Assembly (NCBI GenBank): GCA_009926035.1
Contig: RFPQ01000048.1
Span: 1-6,471 of the forward strand
Source of the DNA: Betaproteobacteria bacterium
Lineage (GTDB): Bacteria > Pseudomonadota > Gammaproteobacteria > Burkholderiales > Methylophilaceae
DNA: 6,471 nucleotides
Reading direction: 5' to 3'
A model generated the notes under the pieces. That model did not search any database and was not told the DNA's origin. It was given only the letters and a program-made list of their open reading frames with translations. The position numbers and the translations under genes are program-made. Positions 1 to 6,304 of the stretch are shown here, in pieces (within the stretch, counting starts at the first letter, position 1; each line of letters opens with the position of its first letter).

Positions 1-956
1 GTATTTAACGCCATCATTTGTGCCTGCATATCTGTTGGGAAAGCAGGATAAGGTGCAGTTCTTATATTTACCGCTTTCAACTTCCCATCACTTTTAATGC
101 GAATTGAATTATCATACGATTCAATTTTAACGCCAGTTTCAATTAATTTTTGTGTAATTGCATCTAAACATTTGAGCTGTACATTTTTTAAAAGCACCTC
201 GCCGCCTGTCATCGCAACAGCAGCTAAATATGTCCCTGCTTCGATTCTATCAAAGATCACGTCGTGACTCGCTTTATGAAGCGAATCCACTCCTTCAATT
301 GTAATCACATCAGACCCTAAGCCTTGAATTTTTGCGCCCATTTTATTTAGGCATTCACCAAGATCTACAACCTCAGGTTCTTTGGCGGCGTTTTCCAAAA
401 TAGTAATTCCATTAGCCAATGAAGCTGCCATCATTAAATTCTCAGTCCCTGTGACAGTAACAATATCCATATAAAATTTACAGCCTTGTAACTTGAATTT
501 CGGTAAGTGTTTCGTCGAAGCTTCAATATAACCATTATGAATATCTATTTTTGCACCCATCGCTTGTAGGCCTTTGATATGTATATCGACAGGTCTTGAT
601 CCAATAGCACAGCCTCCCGGTAATGAAACTCTAGCTTCACCAAATCTTGCTAGTAAAGGACCTAATACAAGAATAGAAGCTCGCATTGTTTTTACGCGTT
701 CATAAGGCGCATTTTTATTCGTAATTTCTTTTGCAGTTAATTCAGTTGAATCATTTTTTAACTCAATATTTACGCCCATATACTTTAATAAAGATTTGGT
801 TGTATTTACATCTTGAAGTTGAGGCACATGAGTTAATGACAATGTATCTTCAGTGAGAAGGGAGGCAATAAGTATAGGTAAGGCTGCATTTTTAGCGCCT
901 GATATTTCAAGTTCGCCTTGAAGAGGCGATTGTCCTTGAATAACTAATTTATCCAA
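1..956 (-). CDS. murA: UDP-N-acetylglucosamine 1-carboxyvinyltransferase MurA (partial, C-terminus off the left edge)
   Basis: MurA transfers enolpyruvate from phosphoenolpyruvate to UDP-GlcNAc in the cytoplasm, the first committed step of peptidoglycan synthesis. I translated it from a TTG codon at 956-954. The product begins [20 protein letters not shown], aligning from residue 1 with E. coli MurA (MDKF..). An in-frame TAA lies eight codons before the TTG, and no ATG lies between. Visible family landmarks are K22-N23 (SGAKNAALP, substrate binding), the loop [11 protein letters not shown] with C116 (equivalent to E. coli C115, the fosfomycin target) and PTDMQAQ with D309 (equivalent to D305). 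About 318 codons are present of the usual ~420, so roughly 100 C-terminal residues are outside the window. The TTG is one base after the grxD stop, so translation is probably coupled. An AAAGG 12 bases upstream is a distant, weak ribosome site. Family assignment is near certain and the start is well supported. Confidence 0.97.
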   Translation of the reverse strand, partial: MDKLVIQGQSPLQGELEISGAKNAALPILIASLLTEDTLSLTHVPQLQDVNTTKSLLKYMGVNIELKNDSTELTAKEITNKNAPYERVKTMRASILVLGPLLARFGEARVSLPGGCAIGSRPVDIHIKGLQAMGAKIDIHNGYIEASTKHLPKFKLQGCKFYMDIVTVTGTENLMMAASLANGITILENAAKEPEVVDLGECLNKMGAKIQGLGSDVITIEGVDSLHKASHDVIFDRIEAGTYLAAVAMTGGEVLLKNVQLKCLDAITQKLIETGVKIESYDNSIRIKSDGKLKAVNIRTAPYPAFPTDMQAQMMALN

Positions 957-957
957 G

Positions 958-1269
958 TTATGAATTAGCCTTTAATAACTTTACTAGCTCTCCAGTCTCA
1001 TACATCTCTTTCATGATGTCCGCGCCACCGATAAATTCTCCGTGAATATAAAGCTGAGGAATGGTTGGCCAATTGGCAAACACTTTGATGCCTTCTCTTA
1101 TTTCTGGATCTTGAAGTACATCGATCGCATGAAATTCGATATCACATGCATCTAAAATTTTAGTTGCTAAACTTGAAAAACCGCATTGAGGAAACTTAGG
1201 ACTTCCCTTCATGTACAAAACTACATTGTGTTCATTAATCGTTTTTTGAATCTTTTCTTGTGCACTCAT
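958..1269 (-). CDS. grxD: Grx4-type monothiol glutaredoxin (CGFS class)
   Basis: This is a 103-residue single-domain glutaredoxin of the monothiol class, which binds and transfers [2Fe-2S] clusters rather than acting mainly as a disulfide reductase. The active site is C29-G-F-S32 within PQCGFS. K21 (MKGSP), the TIP cis-proline P71 within WPTIPQLY, and GGAD at 81-84 are the glutathione-binding elements expected of the family. Length matches single-domain bacterial Grx4 (about 105-115 residues). A strong Shine-Dalgarno, GAGGAG, sits six bases before the ATG, better than those of most of its neighbours, so this gene may be translated well independently. It follows ibaG by 16 bases. BolA-family and CGFS glutaredoxin proteins are known partners in Fe-S heterodimers, so the adjacency is functionally sensible. 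Nothing is missing or broken. Confidence 0.96.
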   Translation of the reverse strand: MSAQEKIQKTINEHNVVLYMKGSPKFPQCGFSSLATKILDACDIEFHAIDVLQDPEIREGIKVFANWPTIPQLYIHGEFIGGADIMKEMYETGELVKLLKANS

Positions 1270-1275
1270 GCCTTA

Positions 1276-1281
1276 CTCCTC
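1276..1281 (-). promoter_or_regulatory. Strong Shine-Dalgarno of grxD
   Basis: The minus-strand GAGGAG lies six bases before the grxD ATG, in the 16-base gap after ibaG. It supports the chosen start and is one of the clearest ribosome sites in the window. Most other genes here have weak sites or rely on overlap with the gene before. Confidence 0.8.
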
Positions 1282-1285
1282 AATA

Positions 1286-1528
1286 TTACGTTTTTAATTG
1301 ATTCCATTCATTTGGTGTATAAGTCTTCATAGATAGAGCATGAATTTCACTTTTCATCTTATCGCCTAAAGCATTAAATACCATTTGATGTTGTTTAACC
1401 CGATTTAATCCTTCAAATAAATCACTTACAATCGTACCTTCAAAATGAGATCCGTCCTCACCTAAAATCTCAATAAACTCGCATTCAAGTTTTTCGAGAA
1501 TCGATTGCTTAATATCGTCAGCGGTCAT
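1286..1528 (-). CDS. ibaG: BolA-family protein, IbaG/YrbA type
   Basis: This 80-residue cytoplasmic protein has the BolA/IbaG fold signature in order: a short N-terminal helix region, the loop DGSHFEG (25-31, H28), the helix-turn segment LFEGLNRVKQHQMV (37-50), and the conserved EIHALSMKTYTPNEW (61-75) with the invariant histidine at H63. It is closer to E. coli IbaG (84 residues, GDGSHF and IHAVSIKAYTP motifs) than to BolA itself, and position agrees: E. coli ibaG lies between mlaB and murA. BolA proteins bind [2Fe-2S] clusters with CGFS glutaredoxins, and one is encoded directly downstream here. IbaG has been linked to acid stress in E. coli; its exact role is unsettled. The start is three bases after the yadH stop, suggesting translational coupling. 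Confidence 0.93.
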   Translation of the reverse strand: MTADDIKQSILEKLECEFIEILGEDGSHFEGTIVSDLFEGLNRVKQHQMVFNALGDKMKSEIHALSMKTYTPNEWNQLKT

Positions 1529-1531
1529 CTT

Positions 1532-2308
1532 TTAGCTTCTTAATTTATAGCCGGATTTTAACATTCCTAATGTAATGGAAGCTAACACTACGAAAAAGAA
1601 GGTTACGATTGAGAGGCTCAATAATGGAGGCACATCAGATTGCCCAAAGAAACCGTAACGGAAACCATCAATCATATAAAAAAAAGGGTTGAGCTGTGAT
1701 ACCTTTTGCCAAAAAGGCGGCAAGGAATGAATTGAATAAAAGACGCCTGACAGGAAAGATAACGGCATGATCACGAAATTTTGGAAGGCCGCCATCTGAT
1801 CAAATCGGTGAGCCCATATACCTGCAATAATTCCAAATGTACCAAGTAATGCACCGCCAATTATCGCAAATCCAAAAATAATCCACGGATGTAACATAGG
1901 TAAATCTACATAGAGAAGAGCAAATAAGTAAATGCAAGCGCCTACAAAAATACCTCTTACAATTGAAGCTATTAAGAAAGCCAAGAAAAATTGAAGATAA
2001 GTAATAGGTGTTAATAAAATAAATACAATATTTCCCATAACCTTAGATTGAATAAGGCTTGAAGAGCTATTTGCAAAAGCATTTTGTAATAAAGACATCA
2101 TAATTAAACCTGGAATAAGAAATGCTGTGTATTCAACATTGTCATAAACTTTTACATGATTTGCTAAGACATGAGAAAAGATCAGCAAATAAAGGACTGC
2201 GGTAATCACAGGCGCAGCTACCGTCTGAAAAACAACACGCCAAAATCTTAATAATTCCTTCTTAAGAAGGGTCCATATACCTATAAACTCAGTTTTAAAA
2301 TTTGTCAT
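1532..2308 (-). CDS. yadH: ABC-2 type exporter permease, YadH family
   Basis: This 258-residue integral inner-membrane protein is the permease half of an ABC-2 exporter. Length and sequence match E. coli YadH (256 residues) throughout: an amphipathic N-terminal segment (TLLKKELLRFWR, 13-24), then about six hydrophobic spans, roughly 25-48, 62-86, 104-134, 142-165, 176-193 and 228-252. The hallmark ABC-2 C-terminal block is clear: SGVFYSIHSLPPFW (187-200) followed by QLNPFFYMIDGFRYGFFG (205-222). PGLIMMS (66-72) also matches the family. The ATG overlaps the yadG stop by four bases (ATGA), and a GGAAG lies about six bases upstream, so the ATPase and permease are coupled and should assemble as a dimer of each. 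The substrate is unknown; related ABC-2 systems export polysaccharides, lipids or drugs, and the sequence alone does not decide. Confidence 0.92.
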   Translation of the reverse strand: MTNFKTEFIGIWTLLKKELLRFWRVVFQTVAAPVITAVLYLLIFSHVLANHVKVYDNVEYTAFLIPGLIMMSLLQNAFANSSSSLIQSKVMGNIVFILLTPITYLQFFLAFLIASIVRGIFVGACIYLFALLYVDLPMLHPWIIFGFAIIGGALLGTFGIIAGIWAHRFDQMAAFQNFVIMPLSFLSGVFYSIHSLPPFWQKVSQLNPFFYMIDGFRYGFFGQSDVPPLLSLSIVTFFFVVLASITLGMLKSGYKLRS

Positions 2309-3216
2309 TTTTTACTTCCAGTAAGCTTTAAAAAGACGTTTTCTAAATCTGAGTTGGTAAGCTCCATATCCAATATTTTAATTTTTGTTTTTTTTAATTC
2401 ACTAATAATAAACTCTACTTCTGCTATCTCTTCAATTAAAAAACTGATTGAGTGATAATCTAAATTTTGCATAAACTTCTGAATGCTTATAGGAATTTTT
2501 TTACCTTTTAAATCTAAACGAAGATTTAAATTTTTTGCTGAGAAACGTTTTAATAGGTTTTTTGTTTTATCTAATGCAACGATTTTGCCATGGTCCATCA
2601 TAGCAATTCGACTACAGAGAGTTTCAGCTTCTTCTAGATAATGCGTAGTCAAAACAATTGTGTGACCTTTTTGATTAAGTTTTTTGATGAATTGCCATAA
2701 TCTTTTTCTAAGCTCTACATCCACACCTGCTGTCGGCTCATCTAAAACAATGACTGGAGGCTTATGCACAAGGGCTTGGGCTATCAAGGCCCTCCTTTTC
2801 ATGCCACCAGAAAGCATTCTCATATTAGTATTGGCTTTGTCTTTTAGATCTAGCTCTTCTATGACTTCATCAATCCAATCATCATTTTCTTGGCCTTTGC
2901 CAAAGTAGCCTGCTTGGAATCGAAGCATTTCACGAACATTAAAAAAAGGGTCAAATACTAATTCTTGGGGCACAATGCCAAGGGATCTTCTTGCATACTG
3001 ATAATCTTGAGTAACATCATAGCCCATCACTTTAATCGAGCCTGAGGATGGTTTTGTAAGTCCTGCTAGAATATTAATAAGAGTTGATTTTCCAGCACCA
3101 TTGGGACCTAAGAGTCCAAAAAATTCGCCCTCTTCTATAGTGAGATCAATACCTTTAAGCGCCTCTAATTTTCCGAAGTTCTTTTTAACACTCTTAAATA
3201 CGATGGCTTTTTTCAT
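2305..3216 (-). CDS. yadG: ABC exporter ATP-binding protein, YadG family
   Basis: This 303-residue nucleotide-binding subunit powers the YadH permease from the cytoplasmic side. All ABC motifs are intact: Walker A GPNGAGKST (37-45), Q-loop VPQE (Q84), signature LSGGM (135-139), Walker B VIVLDEP (155-161), D-loop AGVD (163-166) and switch H192 in TTHYLEEAE. The stretches FQAGYFG and EPTAGVDVELR match E. coli YadG (308 residues) closely. Residues from about 220 onward form the lysine-rich C-terminal extension seen in YadG-like ATPases. It starts 48 bases after mlaB, the largest gap inside the presumed operon, and I see no clear Shine-Dalgarno in front of the ATG. The gap contains a small inverted repeat. 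Substrate unknown. Its place inside the mla operon suggests an envelope role, but this is inference. Confidence 0.93.
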   Translation of the reverse strand: MKKAIVFKSVKKNFGKLEALKGIDLTIEEGEFFGLLGPNGAGKSTLINILAGLTKPSSGSIKVMGYDVTQDYQYARRSLGIVPQELVFDPFFNVREMLRFQAGYFGKGQENDDWIDEVIEELDLKDKANTNMRMLSGGMKRRALIAQALVHKPPVIVLDEPTAGVDVELRKRLWQFIKKLNQKGHTIVLTTHYLEEAETLCSRIAMMDHGKIVALDKTKNLLKRFSAKNLNLRLDLKGKKIPISIQKFMQNLDYHSISFLIEEIAEVEFIISELKKTKIKILDMELTNSDLENVFLKLTGSKK

Positions 3217-3231
3217 AGGTATGAATGCAGC

Positions 3232-3251
3232 AAGTTTCTTAAATGAAACTT
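3232..3251 (-). repeat. Small inverted repeat between mlaB and yadG
   Basis: In the 48-base gap, a 7-base arm (AAGTTTC on the minus strand) is followed by a 6-base AT loop and its exact complement (GAAACTT). Each arm has two G/C pairs, so the predicted RNA hairpin is weak. It is not followed by a U-run (next bases GCTGCATTC), so it does not look like an intrinsic terminator. It could mark an intercistronic processing site, or be chance in AT-rich DNA. Confidence 0.35.
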
Positions 3252-3264
3252 ATGGTTGCAAAAT

Positions 3265-3549
3265 TTAATGGAGGGAAGATACTAAATCTTCCACTCCATA
3301 TAATTTCGCTAGGCTATTTAAATTTTTAGGTAAATTTCTAAAAATAAACTGTGATTGTGTTTTTTTAGCTTGCCTTTGCAATTCAAAAATTAAACTTAAC
3401 GTTGATGTGTCTATTGAAGTTACTCTTGAGAAATCAATCGTCGTTTTTTTGTCTAATTTTTGTTTGTTAATTAAATCAATAACAGTCGGAATCTTTTCAA
3501 TTGTAAGATCACCACTTAACTGCCATTGATTTTTATCAAAACTAATCAT
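3265..3549 (-). CDS. mlaB: MlaB, STAS-domain subunit of the phospholipid transporter
   Basis: This 94-residue single STAS domain is the cytoplasmic regulatory subunit that binds the MlaF ATPase in the MlaFEDB complex. The STAS core is visible as beta strand TTIDFSRV (36-43) followed by the loop and helix SIDTSTLSLIFELQRQA (45-61). The D47-T48-S49 triplet corresponds to the conserved site around the functional threonine (T52) of E. coli MlaB. A second strand, SQFIFRNLP (66-74), and the LAKLYGV helix (80-86) follow. Length fits the family (about 95-100). Its ATG overlaps the mlaC stop by four bases (ATGA), with no separate ribosome site, so translation is coupled. STAS domains diverge quickly; the operon position makes the assignment firm. 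Confidence 0.9.
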   Translation of the reverse strand: MISFDKNQWQLSGDLTIEKIPTVIDLINKQKLDKKTTIDFSRVTSIDTSTLSLIFELQRQAKKTQSQFIFRNLPKNLNSLAKLYGVEDLVSSLH

Positions 3550-4160
3550 TTATTTGCTGTCGCTTTACCGAAGTCAGCATTTTTTTCAGCAAGTTTTGTA
3601 ATAAGAGAGGCTATACCATTTTGTTTTATTTCATTACCAAATTGACCACGATAGTTCGTGACTAAACTAACGCCCTCAATAATAATATCAAAAACTCTCC
3701 AAGAACTACCATCTTTCTCTAGCATGTAATCTATAGGTAAAGGAGGGGCTCCGGACTGCAGAATTTCTGTTCTTACCAATACTTCCTCGTCTGACGGTTG
3801 GAATCGGGTTGGTTTATAGTTTAAGGTTTGATCTTTAAACTTTAACAATGCACTGCCATAAGTTTTAATAATCATTAATCTAAATTCTTTTTTAAAAGCT
3901 TCCTGCTCTTCTTTTGAAGCGGCTGGCCATGCTTTACCAAGAACAAGTTTAGAAATTCGATCAAAATCAAAATAAGGAAGTATTTTTTCTTCAGTAATTT
4001 TGTATGCCTTTTCTTTATTGCCCGCTTTTAAATCTTTATCTGTTTTTAAAATTTCAAAAACCTCATCAGCTATCTTCTTAACGAAAAGGTCTGGAGCCTC
4101 TGCAGCAGACACAGTTATCGACATTACCAATGCTAGAATAATTAATAGAAACTTCTTCAT
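3546..4160 (-). CDS. mlaC: MlaC, periplasmic phospholipid-binding shuttle
   Basis: This 204-residue secreted protein of the Tol_Tol_Ttg2/MlaC family carries a phospholipid across the periplasm between the outer-membrane MlaA complex and the inner-membrane MlaFEDB complex. A typical Sec signal peptide is present: MKK, a hydrophobic run at 4-17, and a likely signal peptidase I site in VSAAEA near residue 19 or 20. Family features follow: PYFDFDRISKLVLGKAW (62-78), the KKEFRLMIIKTYGSALLKF helix region (about 90-108), and WRVFDIIIEGVSLVTNYR (about 154-171), which matches the conserved MlaC C-terminal strands. Length is near E. coli MlaC (211). An AAGGA lies ten bases before the ATG, in the 24-base gap after mlaD. 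No MlaA gene is in this window; it is usually encoded elsewhere or further along. Confidence 0.95.
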   Translation of the reverse strand: MKKFLLIILALVMSITVSAAEAPDLFVKKIADEVFEILKTDKDLKAGNKEKAYKITEEKILPYFDFDRISKLVLGKAWPAASKEEQEAFKKEFRLMIIKTYGSALLKFKDQTLNYKPTRFQPSDEEVLVRTEILQSGAPPLPIDYMLEKDGSSWRVFDIIIEGVSLVTNYRGQFGNEIKQNGIASLITKLAEKNADFGKATANK

Positions 4161-4184
4161 AGCTTTAAAATCCTTTTAAAAAAA

Positions 4185-4652
4185 TTATTTTTTAGGCTCG
4201 TCAGTAGCTTTATTATATAAAAACTGACTGATAAGCTTTTCCAACACAACTGCATCTTGTGTTTTAGATATACGATCTCCTTCTTTTAAAAAATGATCGT
4301 CACCGCCCGGCTCCAGGCTAATATATTGTTCTCCTAATAAGCCCGATGTATAAATATTTGCGAAAGTATCCTTAGGAAAAGGATATCTTTTATCTATTTT
4401 TAGAGTTACGACTGCTTGATAAGCTTTAGTATCAAATTTGATGTTATCAATTCGACCCACAACGACGCCTGAACTTTTAACTGGCGCTCTTGGTTTAAGG
4501 CCGCCAATATTTTCATAGTTTGCTGTAACCATGTAAGTTTCTCCCAGAGTATTACTCGTGAGATTACCAACTTTCATAGCTAAACCCATAAGCGCTGCGA
4601 TTCCAGTTGCGACAAATAAACCTACCCAAATATCTAAAGTTGTTTTATCCAT
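4185..4652 (-). CDS. mlaD: MlaD, MCE-domain subunit of the phospholipid transporter
   Basis: This 155-residue protein is anchored in the inner membrane by one N-terminal span (about 7-28, DIWVGLFVATGIAALMGLAM) with the rest in the periplasm. MlaD forms a hexameric ring whose pore passes lipid between MlaE and MlaC. The MCE domain covers about 38-117: ANYENIGGLKPRAPVKSSGV (44-63), the VVGRIDNI strand (64-71), the pore-lining loop TSGLLGEQYI (102-111) and SLEPGG (112-117). A C-terminal amphipathic helix, AVVLEKLISQFLY (134-146), matches the helix that lines the channel in E. coli MlaD. The protein is about 28 residues shorter than E. coli MlaD (183), mainly at the C-terminus, after the helix. 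A GGAG five bases before the ATG supports the start. Confidence 0.95.
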   Translation of the reverse strand: MDKTTLDIWVGLFVATGIAALMGLAMKVGNLTSNTLGETYMVTANYENIGGLKPRAPVKSSGVVVGRIDNIKFDTKAYQAVVTLKIDKRYPFPKDTFANIYTSGLLGEQYISLEPGGDDHFLKEGDRISKTQDAVVLEKLISQFLYNKATDEPKK

Positions 4653-4670
4653 AATGGCTCCAATCGCATA

Positions 4671-5459
4671 TTAATACGACATCATAAACGAAGTTAAAAT
4701 AAAATCTAACCCTAAAACAGCAAGTGAAGAAGTGACTACTGTCCTTGTAGTAGCTCGACTTACCCCTTCCGCTGTTGGGGGGGCATCATAACCTTCATAA
4801 AGTGCAATAATCGTACATGCAATCCCAAATACGAGACTCTTAATCAATCCATTAATCACGTCAAATTTAAAATCAACATTCACATTCATTTGTGACCAAA
4901 ATGCGCCATGATCTACACCAATAATAGGCACTGCAACTAAATAGCCTCCCATGACACCTACCATTGAGAAAATCGAAGCTAGAATCGGCATTGAAATAGC
5001 ACCAGCCCAAAATCTCGGAGCAATAATTCTAGCAATTGGGCTTATAGCCATCATTTCCATAGCAGATAATTGCTCAGTGGCTTTCATTAAACCAATTTCA
5101 GCAGTAATTGCGGTTCCCGCTCTTCCTGCAAATAAAAGCGCAGTAACAACTGGGCCAAGCTCTCTTAATAAGGCTAAGGCAACTAAGACGCCAATAGATT
5201 CTGAAGAGCCATACTTTTGTAATGTGTAATAACCTTGTAGGCCCAACACCATACCTACAAAAAAAGCAGATACTACAATAATAATTATGGACATCACACC
5301 AGTGAAGTAAATTTCACGAATCATTAAATGAATTCGTCTAAAGCTTTCACCTGAATAAATTAAAGTTAGTAAAAATAACCTCGTAGCTGAACCTAAACGC
5401 CAAATTCTTGAAGTAACTTGATTGCCTATATTGCTTAAAATTTTGAAAATTGGATTCAT
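4671..5459 (-). CDS. mlaE: MlaE, permease of the phospholipid ABC transporter
   Basis: This 262-residue inner-membrane permease (MlaE/YrbE family; E. coli 260) forms the dimeric lipid path of MlaFEDB. An N-terminal amphipathic segment (about 1-47) precedes hydrophobic spans near 50-76, 88-112, 148-178, 200-222 and 238-262. The family signature is complete: LLRELGPVVTALLFAGRAG (97-115), then AEIGLMKATEQLSAMEMM (120-137), the cytoplasmic coupling region that contacts MlaF. Near the C-terminus, YEGYDAPPTAEGVSRATTRT fits the conserved YxGY..GV..ATTR motif, and a run of seven C residues encodes part of APP. The start is three bases after the mlaF stop (TAA TTT ATG), with no good ribosome site, so coupling to mlaF is likely. 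Confidence 0.96.
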   Translation of the reverse strand: MNPIFKILSNIGNQVTSRIWRLGSATRLFLLTLIYSGESFRRIHLMIREIYFTGVMSIIIIVVSAFFVGMVLGLQGYYTLQKYGSSESIGVLVALALLRELGPVVTALLFAGRAGTAITAEIGLMKATEQLSAMEMMAISPIARIIAPRFWAGAISMPILASIFSMVGVMGGYLVAVPIIGVDHGAFWSQMNVNVDFKFDVINGLIKSLVFGIACTIIALYEGYDAPPTAEGVSRATTRTVVTSSLAVLGLDFILTSFMMSY

Positions 5460-5462
5460 AAA

Positions 5463-6266
5463 TTAAACGGGCTCGTAAATATCTTTTTTATAGCTAGGGG
5501 CCTTGTAATGAAATGGAACTGGTCCATCTTTCTCCCCATGCACGAATTGATGAACAAAAGGAAGTTTTGATTTTGACAATTCTTTAGGTGTGCCTTCAGC
5601 AGCTACTTTGCCATCCGCAACAAAGTAAATATAGTCTGCAAAAGAAAAAGCTTCTTCTACATCGTGAGTCACGATAATTGAAGTTGCTCCCAATGCATCA
5701 TTGAGCGTTCTGATTAGATCACAAATGACTGCCATAGAAATAGGATCTAATCCAGCAAAAGGCTCGTCATACATAATAATATCGGGGTCTAATGCAATAG
5801 CTCTTGCAAGTGCTACTCGTCTTGCCATCCCCCCTGAGAGCTCAGTAGACATAAGTTTATGAGCGCCTCTTAAGCCAACCGCATTAAGCTTCATAAGAAC
5901 CAAATCGCGAATCATGCTTTCTGGTAATTTTGTATGTTCACGCATTGGAAATGCCACATTATCAAATACGGACAAGTCAGTAAAAAGAGCGCCGTGCTGG
6001 AAAAGCATGCCCATTTTTCTTCGCAATTCATAAATGCCCTGTCTATCTTGTTTGTGAACAATCTTGCCATCCACAGTCACTTGACCAGCTTTAGGTTTTA
6101 CTTGACCACCTATTAAACGAAGAATAGTTGTTTTACCGCAACCGCTTCCACCCATGATAGCTGTGACTTTACCGCGAGGAAAAACCATACTGATATCTTT
6201 ATGAAGCATAAGATTGCCGTAGCCAAAAGATAGGTTTTTAATTTCGACTATATTTTTTTGGGTCAT
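5463..6266 (-). CDS. mlaF: MlaF, ATPase of the phospholipid ABC transporter
   Basis: This 267-residue cytoplasmic ATPase drives the MlaFEDB complex. Motifs in order: Walker A GGSGCGKTT (39-47), Q-loop FQHG (Q90), signature LSGGM (143-147), Walker B IIMYDEP (163-169), D-loop AGLDP (171-175) and switch H201 in VTHDVEEAF. The tail FVHGEKDGPVPFHY (near 240-253) is the MlaF-specific C-terminal segment; in E. coli MlaF this DGPVPF region leads into an extension that packs against the partner subunit and MlaB. This separates it from generic ABC ATPases. It is the first gene of the mla cluster, 38 bases after ccsB. There is no clear Shine-Dalgarno. The ATG sits inside a 16-bp perfect palindrome, and codons 4-6 include an A7 run. 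Confidence 0.96.
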   Translation of the reverse strand: MTQKNIVEIKNLSFGYGNLMLHKDISMVFPRGKVTAIMGGSGCGKTTILRLIGGQVKPKAGQVTVDGKIVHKQDRQGIYELRRKMGMLFQHGALFTDLSVFDNVAFPMREHTKLPESMIRDLVLMKLNAVGLRGAHKLMSTELSGGMARRVALARAIALDPDIIMYDEPFAGLDPISMAVICDLIRTLNDALGATSIIVTHDVEEAFSFADYIYFVADGKVAAEGTPKELSKSKLPFVHQFVHGEKDGPVPFHYKAPSYKKDIYEPV

Positions 6267-6278
6267 ATTTAAATATGA
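6263..6278. repeat. 16-bp perfect AT-rich palindrome over the mlaF start codon
   Basis: The bases TCATATTTAAATATGA are identical on both strands and contain the mlaF start codon on the minus strand. A palindrome of this length at the first gene of an operon could be an operator half-site pair, or could form a hairpin holding the start codon. It consists almost entirely of A/T, so chance is a real possibility. No protein is known to me that would bind it. Confidence 0.4.
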
Positions 6279-6304
6279 ATATTAAACGTACATTCTACAT
6301 GGAA

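Noticed and set aside
1..956. murA as a pseudogene because it has no ATG start
   Set aside because: The frame is open throughout, the TTG coincides with the family start, and the Lys-Asn, Cys and Asp catalytic positions are intact. The missing end is due to the window edge.
2684..2908. Plus-strand open frame of 74 codons
   Set aside because: It lies wholly antisense to the conserved YadG motifs (Walker B, signature), and its product is low-complexity serine-rich with no family resemblance.
3232..3251. Intrinsic terminator between mlaB and yadG
   Set aside because: The stem is short and A/T-rich, and no T-run follows it on the minus strand, so termination is unlikely.
4951..5229. Plus-strand open frame of 92 codons
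   Set aside because: It is antisense to the conserved core of MlaE; its hydrophobic, alanine/isoleucine-rich product is a mirror of the permease codons.
5934..6116. Plus-strand open frame of 60 codons
   Set aside because: It is antisense to mlaF between the Walker A and the signature, with no ribosome site or recognisable domain.
6267..6304. Promoter for the mla operon in the ccsB-mlaF gap
   Set aside because: AT-rich -10-like hexamers (for example TAATAT) occur, but no convincing -35 lies at proper spacing, and such hexamers are common at this base composition. The operon may start upstream, within or before ccsB.
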